Shown here piece after piece: positions 13,201-25,200 of a stretch of DNA of 64,000 bases. Both the position numbers and the translations under genes were made by a program. This DNA comes from Nectonema munidae (taxonomy: Eukaryota; Nematomorpha; Nectonematoida; Nectonematidae). The notes beneath the pieces were generated by a model that did not search any database, was not told the DNA's origin, and was given only the letters and a program-made list of their open reading frames with translations. Position 1 is the first letter of the stretch. Every line of letters begins with the position of its first letter. The stretch spans positions 248,001 to 312,000 of the forward strand of contig JAUIRK010000643.1 of assembly GCA_030549495.1 (NCBI GenBank). The letters are read 5' to 3'.

Positions 13201-16200
13201 TCCATCTTTAAGTACAGTAGTCAGCAATTCCATGTAAGCATCTGAATTCAACTTGAGACTCTTTTAAAAAAAATGCACACATCCAAAAATCATCACAGTT
13301 TGGGAAGTCTGCATGACTCATGGAGTGTTATTTGGACTGTGCGCAAACCATCTGTTATTTTCCGTGTTGTGCTTTTGATCTTGGCAAAAAATTTTCTCAT
13401 CCGAAAAGAACCAGATCGAAGGATGTTTCACTTTGCTCAAAAGTTTTTTGGCCTTTATCAGACGATTTTGGAGGGCTTTTTTTGTAAGAATTCATGAGAC
13501 AATGTCCGAATTCCAATGCCAGTATCCTCCAACACTTTTCTGGAGATTTGGAGAAATTCTGCGGTGCGAGCGCAATCAGATCGTCTAGTATGTTTCTATT
13601 TTAGAGACAGCCTCGTAGTCTCCATTGCAATTTTCTAGCTCATTTCGGATTGTTTTCATAGAGCTTAGGGACCATAGGGCAGAGTTCATAATCTCTTCAT
13701 TTTGATGGCAGGCACCAATCATTATGATACAAATTATTCTCTTCCAAGATACAGGTGGTTCCAGTCCTTCATTCTTGTTGTATTTTCGTGTATGAATAAA
13801 AAAAGGTTCAAACTTTAAAAAAGTGTAATATGCGTGAAATTTTTTTAACATCTGAAAAAAATAAATATTATTCTGTAAAATTTATCCCGAACACCCTGAC
13901 AAAAACTCAGCATGTTTGTGCACTATTAAATAAATAAATTAATTAATTAGATATTTTTGCTTGAAAATTTGGAAAAGGTACACCTATAAGTTTAACGAGA
14001 ATTTATTTTCATATATGACAAGAAAACAACTTAACAATTCAAAGATAGAGATCATTTTCTAAATATTACTAGCAAAAAGGAAATTTCATGTTTTAAAATT
14101 AAGAAAAGGGGTTTTCTCTTTCACTAATGTAAAGTCGATGTTTTTAAAATGGAAAGTTTTAGAGCAATTTGTGTTAAGGTAAACACGGAAGGATATGGAA
14201 AAAAAGTATTACTTATCATATAAAATCTTCAAGGAAAGATTGGAGTCAAGAATGTTTTGATTATCTTCAAAAAATAAGATGATCCACGAAACACGATAAG
14301 GCCACTGCTCAATCAAATTCACCCAACTGCCAAGCTTTATCCATTGGAATTCAAGATTAAAGTGCTTCAAAAGTCTTCCTACAAAGTTGCATCATATTTG
14401 AAAATATTGGAAGAAAACAAGATAAGCATGTACGTTGTATGTTTAGATTAATCATGAAAATTCCTAGCAAAAATGGATTAAAAAATAAATAAAAAAGCTC
14501 AGTTATTTCTCTTAATTATTTTGCATTTTCTTTCTATTCTCGCCTCCTACATTAGGTTTTCTACTTTGCAACCATCCTATCAAAAGTCATCTCCATCAAG
14601 TTCAAAAGGAAAAGCCTTCTCAACTTCTCAGTTCGCAGACCAAGTCCAACAGCTGACACAAGTCTTGCAGAACCTTATTGCCTTGCAAGTTATAGAGCTC
14701 GTGCGAATGTGTCTCTCCTTCGATTAGCTAGCCATGTTCGTGTTCATTGTAAACTGTAAAGTCTCACTTGCTCTAGGACGAGACCTCGCCTTTCTGAAGG
14801 TAATAAAAATGGGCATGAGTGTAAACAAATCTCCACTTCCATAGTTAGAAAACAAATTAGAAAACTTCGTGATTCCCATTCTGTCCAATATAACGTAAAC
14901 TTGCGAAATTTGATAAAAGATGAAAAACTTTTAAAACAATGAAATAAATCAAAATGCTTATGGTTATCAGACCTTAAAAATTAAAATTAATACATGAAAT
15001 CAGAGAGAGAGTAATGAAACCTGTGTAGTTGGATGTCAATTTAACCATTATCATTCCATAGATGTAAGTAATCAAAAAACAATTTGTGGAAAATAAAAAT
15101 ATATGTGGCGTCTTTCATTACACATTTAGGTCCAGGAGAATCTGCCATGGTATTTCTTATATTTATTCTCTGAGTACGACCTGTGATAGTAGATTTTGGA
15201 GTCCAAGAAAAAACAATTTGATCAGGAGAAATCAAATTTTCTTCAAACGTATCAGTCAGCGCAAAGGTAGAGAAAGAAGATGTAGATGAATACGAACTAA
15301 GAAAGTGAAAGAGCTATATTCCGTAGAAAAATCAGAACTCATTTTTGCAATCAAAATGAAAGAGAAAAACGTTATGAGTATCTGTTATGAAAGCGATCGA
15401 GAATAAGAATCAATGAAGAGGAGAAACGTTCTCACAAAATGAAGAAAATTACAACAAAGAAGAAAATTGTGATGGATCACACTGAGGAAAAATACGAATG
15501 GGAAATGTGGGAAGAGAAGATATGGAAAACATTATCGATTATGGTTTATTCTTCTCCATCGTTATATGTTTATGTTATATGTTTATGATCCATCGTTTTT
15601 ACATAAGAATATATTTATATTATATACTATTCAATCATATAACAAAGGTGGAATGAAGAGGCGTAAATCGAAATCAACCTGATAATCTTCACAGTTCTGT
15701 AATTTTCATTCTTTTATGTGCATGCAAAGTATTTCTTCTATATATAACTTTTCTATTATAGCACGTATGTTACTGGTGTTATATTAGGATGTTTGAAACC
15801 GCTTACAGATGATGTGTATAATAAACATATCGTTATCGTAATGTTTCAATTATCGAATGAAAATTTTATTGATTTTGTGTGTACGACAACCCGCATAGCC
15901 TTTCGTTATCCTTTTTTTTTATCATTTGATGGGAATAGACGTTTAGATTTATTCTATCAAAATGTGATGAATTATCAAAAAATAGATGTCGTTAAATATT
16001 CTGTTAAAAAAACATATATGTTTAGAAATGCAGCATATGAAAACTTGTTTTAACATCATAATCATTATCAAATTTTTAATAAAGAAATGAAAATGTATAT
16101 TTAATTTATTTAGACGTTATTCTCTACGGTGTTAATTTATCGCATTGACCTTAAATTTTTGATCACTGATTAGCGGGAAAAAAAGCATAAAGTCCGTATA

Positions 16201-19200
16201 CAAAGTAAATACAAAAGAGTTCATATTGCGAGGGCCGGATCAGAGTGCGATCCGCATAGTAAATATTTTATTAAGTTCCTAAGGTAAAAATACCTAGAGA
16301 TGTTTTCATCGAGAAAGCATAATTGCGCCGCTTGTATCGAACTATGAGGAAGGTAGGCTTGATGCGGGATCGAACCCAAGACATTGAATAATCGAAACCC
16401 AGTATCTAACCAAACGTAATCACGCCCCTAGAGTATATAATATAGAAAGATTTCATTAGAGATATACCGGAAATATAAACGATATTGGTTAGTCTTCTTA
16501 AACTGCGAGGATTGACATCAGAAAGATATTGATCACTAAAGAACATCTTTTGAAGATCATGAGCAGATGAGTAGTGAGTGGCAACCCCACTCACATCAGA
16601 AGAACCTTGAAATGAAAAGCAATGTTTGACCATGATACCTGCCATGCTATTGGTTGGAGTTGGAGATTTATTAGATTCAAAGAAAGAACGCACGGGATTC
16701 GAAGAATTTGATAAAGAATTCAACCTTGACCTCTAAATAAGTACTTTGGATTGGATTAAAAATGGAAGATAATGAAAAATCGTACGGTGGACTTATTCAC
16801 TGGAAGATTGATATGATTTTTAGTTGATAAGAAGGAAATTAGTCCAAGTTGTTGCAGGAATATGGGAATATGGACAAAGTTGCGTAGATACTCAAACCCA
16901 GTTATTGAAGAGTCTCGAAAGAGATAATTAACATGGAGTTCGATTGCTTTGGCAATCATATGTGGATCTTAAAAGTGTAAAAATCAGAATAGTAAATATT
17001 TTAAATTTGAAAAAAACCTATTGCTAATATCGTTATAAATGGCATTTTGGATTCAGAGAAAAGCGTTTTGATAGAATCTAAAACGGTTAAAACTTTATCT
17101 TGCTCACAAGAATCTAAGCCATCTACAATGACAACCAAACGCGTTTGAAAGTTTGTCCATCTGTCAACAGATCTAATGAAATCAACCATATGCTCTAGCT
17201 AAAAATAGAGAGTAGATTAACATAAATTTTCTATTAGTTCTCATAAAATTAAAAATATTCGTTGTTAATACAGTAAAAGGAAGGAGCAAATAGCTCTATC
17301 GAATTTGTCTTAATTTCCTTTTTAACTCTACAAATCTATTCCGTATGAAGATCGTTGTTTGTGTGCCAAGCAGACACCTTCTCACTAGAAGAGAGAGCCA
17401 TTACCTCGTTAGCACTAAATCAGAAATACATCGAAAATGGCAACACGCTTAGGACTAGAAAATGCCTCGATAAGGAACAATAATTCTTATTTTGTCGATA
17501 ACTCCTAAGATAAATCCGAAGATCACAGTTAAAACATTGAAACAGCTGTCAATATCAATAAAGTTGTCTTTGACTGAGAAAATCTAGAGATAGGATAACT
17601 CTAATAAAACTAATTTGAGTACCTGCATTAAGAATGAACATGATAGAGCATATAACAGGTGAAGAATTCATCGGTATTGGCAATCAATCTTTTCGCATTC
17701 AATATGAGAAAATGAAATTGATACACCAGCGAAGGATAAAGAGGAAAAAAGAACACTATATTGTTGAATGCATTTTTGTTTTTGGTGGCAAAATCTCGTT
17801 AAGCGTAATTTGTCAATCAAAAAAAGGCTTCAACTTTGCTTTTTTTAAAAAGGCAACTCATTAATTTATAATCATGCTTTTTATAAATTAAAAATAAAAA
17901 TAATTAAATTAACTCAAAATGAGTCTTATATCTTAGGAAAGGCAGAAAGGAAGGCCATGTTTACAATTCCAAAAATTTAGCAAGAGATAAATATAATATG
18001 AGGCCTGAGGGTTGTTAAGCAAGTAACTTAATTTTTGACCTGATTTGAAGTCTGAAGAACCCTTAGCAAATCGGTTGCTTATATAAAAAAAGGTAATAAG
18101 TTAAGTAATTAAATTCTCGCGAATTTGTCTTTGAACTATAATAATCAGCGACATTTTTCTTCTTAAGTTTATACTTTTTTTCAATGGTACATGTGAATGT
18201 TAAAGTTACAGATAATGAACAATTTGATTTCGTTTAAATTCATGCAGCATTGCAATTTTCCCTACACGGTGATTCACCTCTCTTTTCTATGACACCTTAT
18301 TTATATAGGTATCATAGTATATTCGCGAAACACATGTGAAGTAAAGTTTTCAATAATCCTTGCACTATGACCGACACTAAATTAAAACTTGAACAGTCAA
18401 ATGAATGGGTGCTCTTTGTTTTTTCAGTTATGGATTTGCGTAAAAAATAGAGGCCATCGAGGTTTCTTATTTCAGTGTGCCTATATTGATATATTGACAA
18501 TAACCAAAAATAAGGGAGAGGAGCAGCATACAATTTTTCCCTGGTTTTATTGTATATAAAAAAAGATTTTTAACTTCACATTTAAATCTTTTAGAATGTC
18601 AGCATCGTTTTCAAAAAAATAGTTTTTTGAAGTAAGATAAATTCACTTCGAAAGAGCCCTAAACAATGATCGAAAAAATTGTCTTCGTATACAAATTAAA
18701 ATTTAAGATAAAGTACCTCAAACTTAATATGTTGTAAAAAAGTGTCCATTTTTAAGCTTTCTTCATCGAGTTCTTTTAAAATTTTGGATGAACGAGATAT
18801 AAAAACTGCTTTCATCAACCTCTTCAACACAAGTAACTTGCCTTCAAATAGAGCATTAAATACAAGAGAACTTTTCTTTCAACATGCAAAACATAAAATA
18901 TAATCTTTATAAAGTTATTCTTTAAAAAAATATTGATCGACACACAGTTTGGGTTTGGTAGAAATGAGAAATCTTACCTCCAATGGCCACAATTTCTACT
19001 ATCCCGGATCGCTGTATTGTCGCTTTAGAGGGCATTTAAACAATTTTCGTTAATTTATAATTTTTAGATAAAGTTTATTCCTTCATTTAAAGAAAAATAA
19101 GGAAGTTATGAGTGAATAACGGCATCTATAAACAATCTAAAATTTAAGTTTTGATTTATTCCTAATATTTTTGACTAAAAATCACAGTTGTAGAGTCGGG

Positions 19201-22200
19201 GGAGGGGGTATCCAAATCAGGCTCCGGTTCCTAGTATGTGCAAAAATTAGAATCAGACTGCGAGTACTCAAAAATCCTACTGCGATTTCAAATTCTTAAA
19301 AACTTAAGAAATTTAACACCAATTCTTCACTTCTGACTTCGACTAAAGAAAAGGCTTACAAAAAGATCTCCATTTAAAATATTTAAAAAACCCAACTTAA
19401 ACTCCGATTCCGGCTACCAACTTTTATTAGATGCCGACTCCGATTCATCTGTCTTTAAAATCTCCACTCCCGAATCCGCAACCCTGAGTAAAATCAATGA
19501 GATTGAAATTAATGATACAAATCATATAAATGAAATAGAAATCGAATATGACTGGGGAATTTAAAAATTTTTTAACTCTATATTCAACAAATTTTTAAAG
19601 AGATCTTGAATAGAAGTACAGCGAAACTTCCGTTTGAGAACTTATTTCCTAATATCGTTACCAGAATTACTCGTGAACCGACTTTTCTTATTTATTATCA
19701 GCACGAAATATAAAATATTAATGACCTATATGTAAAAAACATTAATTATACTCGATAACGTGAAAGAAAATTAAGAAAGAAACCGCGATCATAAAGATAC
19801 ACAAAAGGCATGATTATGGAGTGCATGATCGGACGAACTTTCGTTGAACTTCGGAAATTTTTAGCCCCCATATGTTAAAATCTAAACCCATTTAGTACCA
19901 ATGTTCCAAAAGAGAATGCAGATGATTTCAGTAATCTCTATTTAATTCCATTTAAAAAAGAGTTCGTCTGCTTTCCCTTTGGGAACATTGGTACTAAATG
20001 GGTTAAGTTCAAAATTTTATATTAAAAGCTTTTCATAAGCATAACTTAACAAAGTAACTAAAAAAAAGCATTGCATAATAAATAGATTATATTAGCAAGA
20101 ATATAATATATATATATATATATATATATAATATGGAAATATAACAAAACAAATACACACTATACGTTGATTATACAAAAAATATAACTGTATTGGCATA
20201 GTTAGATTAATTTTAATTTCATTGCCAAAATTTTGAGGTAATTAAAAACTATCTACACTTATTGAGATGTGTCATAATTTATAAAATAAAAACTATGAGA
20301 AATTTTCTTATTTTATTATTATAAATAGGAAGAAATTTACTTCTTTATTTAGAACATATATGTTCCTGCAGGAATCATCACCAAACACCCCCACAAAATA
20401 AATTAAGAAATTGCAATAATTCAGAAGCATATGGTGAAACATCAAATAGTAATTGAAAAATAAAGTGGAAAAGATTTTGTGGTTTATATTTGTGATTAAA
20501 GTTTGTGTGTGTTATGTTAAACGTATGTCAAAGTTTGAAAAAGAATTAGAAACATATACGGATCGAATTTGGTGGTGGAAAGCTAATTAAAATTTGTTTC
20601 CAGAATTATCAAAGTTAGCAAACAATTACTTTCATGTCCTCTTTCATCAATTGAAAGCAAAAAACTTTTCAGCATGGCAGGTAACGAATTCACTTCCCAA
20701 AAAAACGTGGAGAAAAATGTTTGTACATTTTAATTTTAACTATTAAAATAATTTTAATAAAAGCTAAAATGCAATAATAATCTGTCATTTTTTATTACTG
20801 TTTATAACTTTTTTTAAATAAATTATCCAGCTTTTTTCAATTTATGCACTGTTTTTGATTTTTTAAGTTTATTATTAAGTTAGTTATAATATATATGCAT
20901 TTTCAAAACTACAATTCGAATCGGTAAATCGCTAGTTGCGTGCTTATAGCTGTCAAACTAATCATGAAAGCGTGGGTAAGCAAACTTCATATTTTTCCCA
21001 CTTTAGACAATCTCCGTTTATATTAGAGATGTATGGAATGTTAAATTTTTTGTATCTCTGGATGCGGATATCAAATTTGACATCCTAGCGGATGCTGATC
21101 TCAGAATTATTATTTTTAGCGGATGTTTTATACTTTTTAAAAATTTAGAGAGATCTTAATGTATTTGTGTTATCATAAAAATTTTAGATAAAGTAAAAAT
21201 GAAAAAATTCGCAAAAACTTTATGGAAAAGAGAAAAATAATTGAAAAGTGGGGATGCGGATGTAAAATCTTATGCGGATATGGATATCCGATACATCTCC
21301 AGTTTATGTTTGCAAGTAACGTCAAAGATGAAGACTTACTCAGAAGGATTATAAGAACGATGCAGGAGAGAGAGATGAGAATTTGATTAATTCTAAAATT
21401 TTGTACATTAATGCCATAAATGATGATCAAAACGATTATGATGGAGAAGCAGACAACCAGCAAAAAAGATATGAAAGCAGTGGGAAGACAAAACAATGTC
21501 TTGAACTTGCCCTTTCTGTCTTCAAAGTCTAAATGATGCAAACAAAAAGTTTACGTTTTAAAAAGATAGCAAATCTATTTTTTTAATATAAATTTTGTTT
21601 TGCCTCATTTATACATCAATCACCTCTTGTAAAACTACGATATGAACTTTTCTACTTAACATTTATACTACACAGCGTATCTATCATCAACTTCTTTTAA
21701 AAAAGCCTCTTTTATCAGTATTCTATTTAAGGGAGAAAACAGAAAATACACGCGTGATACTTAGATTGTTTGTTATCCCCTATTGTATTAGAGGTTTACA
21801 ATCCAAAATTGTATGTAAATCTTGGTTGCGAAACTTTCAAACCCGTGATGAAATGTCTTAGGTACAAAGTGTCTTCAACTCATTGGAAAGATAAGATAAA
21901 GGACAAGAAAAATTGAGTATTTTATTTGAGCAATAAAAGCAAATATTTTGGAATACAACTGTTTTTTAGATAGAAGAGTGAATATCGAAACACTATTTTG
22001 GAGATTAAATATAACATTATACACACACGTACATTATCTTTGGAGTTTTCATAAATATGTTGAAGGTAAAACTGAATCAAATATATGCATATATTACTAA
22101 CAGACACGCATACAATTAAAATTTTTTAAACTTAAGTGAGGTATTCGCCATAAGAATATATGAGATAACCAAAATTTTGTGTTATAAATATTAGCACTGT

Positions 22201-25200
22201 TCATATCACTTCATGTAGTTGTATTATATATTTACATGATATTCTTTATAATGACGGCAAAGTATTTAGAGTCATTTTTTTAACTTTGTTTTTGCAAAGT
22301 TTAATAAAATTTCCTTTTGTAATTTTCAATTTCATGGCAATCTCTCTAATAGTCGGGAAAACTTCAAAAAAAATTTTGTGATAAAAGAGAACTCAAAACA
22401 TTATTGACATATTATGACAATACTTATTGACACAATCGTTAATTTATATATATATATACAGACATAAAAGACAAGGAGCCAGGGAGGATTTAGAGATGGC
22501 TGTAGAGTGTAGACACACCCTCTAATTAAATTTTCCAATCAATAATAATTTTGATATAATTTAGAGAATATTTACCAACATTTCTTACACTTACTAAGCC
22601 AATTTACACTAATTTTAGCACATCTCACTCTCTCCAACAGATGACCGATGAATAAAATAATAAAAGCATCGTAAACGTAGGATATAGAAATTTTGGCACC
22701 TTGACTTTAATAATTTTTTTCTGAGTGCGCACCAGATACATATACATAGGTATTTTTATAGTTTAAAAAGTAACACATTATTGCAATATCGTAATACGTA
22801 TACGCAATACTGTGTTTAGATCATTTTTCCTATGCAACATATTGTGCATATGCATATATCCAGCAATTTACTTTGAAATCTCCACACATTGTGACTTCAA
22901 AAAAATATATATATTCTAACTTTCTATGTGATTTTCATGTCTGTTGCACTAATCTCATCTGCTTTAGAATCCGATTAAAACGGGCCTTAGTGGTTCAGTT
23001 CGGTTCTTAATTCCCCGAGTCCGATCGGATAATGGTCGATAGATATTCAAACCATAAATTAGAACACGGGCAGGAAAACTTTCAAAAAATTTGCATCAAT
23101 GATTTTAAACTAAGGGTCAATGAGTTTAAATAACTTTATCTCAGAGAGTCGCATGCGCCCAAGAGTCCTAGTTTGTATATCTCTGACAGCCCAGTTCAGT
23201 CCTTGTTTAAAATTTTTTAGGACCGCGCCAGAATTTGAACAAGTCTAGATACAATATAGTAAAACATTTATACTAGAAATAGACATTGTGAGGTATTTCA
23301 AAAAGTCCAAAAGCTGTTGATTTGATATATCACAATTATGAACTGATAGTTATGAGTACGCCCGTTTACGGTAAGGTTCATGACCGATTAAAACCAGTCC
23401 TAGTGGTTCAGTTTGATTGGGATTCTAAATTATGTAGTGAGACCGAATCTTGTCCGTAGATATTATAGTACACTTTGGTCAGCTTCAAACTATAGACTAT
23501 GGCCGGACTTTAGACAAGTCTACCTATACATTACAGAATGAAGGAAAGGAAACCTCTTTTATTGAAAACATGAAAAATTCTTGTGGTTAACGTGCCAAAC
23601 TCCTTTTCAACCGCTTGGAAGAGAGAAACAATAATGTTAACAAAAACTTTTTCTCCACTAATACTCGTGATTCGTGTGCAGTCAGTGAATAAAAATCTAA
23701 AAATAAAATGCAACTATTTAAAAGAAGAAATGGAATTGAAGACATTCAAATTGATATTGTAACAGAAAGATGTTGTTTAGAGGTCATTTTATGGAAGAAG
23801 TCCTTTTCAATTGGATGCCTTTCCTGATGTTAACCAAGAATAAATGTTTTGAGATAAGACTGTTAAAACTTTGTGGCGAGCTTGGAATTCGAACTCAAAC
23901 ACTATACAGCAACAAAATATACGTTAGGATATAGAGGGTGAATTTTTTCAGATAGAAAGTAAAGAATTAAATGTGAAAAAAATCTCATTAAGTGTAAATA
24001 GAAAAAATCTTCAGTAGTTTATTTTCAAAATTTAGGATATCAGAAGGGACACTTGGGCGACATACAATATGCTATAAGTCATGAAGGGGTAAATGAATTA
24101 AATGGATATGAATATACCACACTATACTGAAGACATCTAGTAAAAGAATGAATTGTGATAAACAACGTACATAACACATTTTTCTTCATAAAATGGTCAT
24201 GAGTACCCTATAAATTTTCAGGAAAGTGAAAAGTCAATTGAAATCATCGAAAACTTAACAATGAAACTTTAAAAAACAATATGATAGCTCTTTAAATGAA
24301 ATCTAAAGTTTTATAATTTATTATTTTAAATACTTTCAAGGTAGACTTAACTTTCCATTCATATAATTCCCTAGCGAAGACTTTTGTAGTTTTTTTCGAT
24401 TACATGGGGCATCGATGAAGAAATTGATCGAATAACGATTAATCCACTGATTATTAAATAATAACATTATAGCCTTTTAATAGTAAAATGTAAATTATAC
24501 ACACGAATATTAAAAATGGATCAACAGAGCATATTTGCATGTAAAGTTATGAATAAAATAGCAGTAGTGATTCATTTATGAACATCTTGAATATTCATTG
24601 TCCCTCTATGAAACTAGCCTAAGTAACCGTTGGCCAATTGAAACCAGAGCCAATAATACCATATTATCGCTTCTATATCTGCTGGCTCGTATTACACGTA
24701 TTCATAGGTGATGCTGCTACCAAAGTGTAATACAACTTAGATACATTAAACATATGAGCAAACAGGGAAAGGTTATCCTAAGTTTAAAAAAATATTGTTT
24801 TGACTCTCAGATTGCGTTTTTAATAAGATAGCGTAATATGGCGCCAACAACACTAATACTATTAGGCTAATCAACATTCGAGAAAATCAATGTTAAAATT
24901 CACTAGCAAAATGGTGACAGATTCCTGAAAATAAGTTGACTCTACTATAATTAAAACGTTAGCTCTCTGAGTGCGGCTTCAAGAGTTCTGTTCAAATCCC
25001 TGGCCAAATGGAACAGTTTGGGTCAAGTCCTTTCTAGCGTAAATCCTTTTTGGTGAAGTATTATTAAATATTTGGCATATGATTATAAGCTTTTACCCGC
25101 TTGCTAATACGATCATCTACTTCTCTGAACTTCAATTTTAAAGCAACGTTATAACGCAAATAATCAATAAATCTCCATATACATGGATGATGCATTTCAA

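Larger units (their letters stand above)
10993..14212. other. Intron 20 (3.2 kb)
   Basis: Contains a piggyBac-type MITE (11129-11266) and a maT/mariner element (12736-13897). A 96-codon open minus frame at 11720-12010 looks partly coding but lies between two exons that already join in phase, so I leave it unassigned. Confidence 0.6.
14379..16467. other. Intron 19 (2.1 kb)
   Basis: Contains a piggyBac-like transposase relic (15041-15235) and a tRNA-derived SINE (about 16220-16432). Small plus-strand frames at 14521-14727 and 15793-16053 are unassigned. Confidence 0.6.
18842..21339. other. Intron 15 (2.5 kb)
   Basis: Holds a degenerate GACTCC repeat (19190-19490), a piggyBac-type MITE (19883-20006), a TA microsatellite (20106-20132) and a GCGGAT-rich inverted-end element (21026-21306) lying just inside the donor of exon 15. 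Confidence 0.65.

Noticed and set aside
17634-17864. 76-codon plus-strand frame in intron 16
   Set aside because: Not recognised, no splice or regulatory context; leaves no basis for a gene call.
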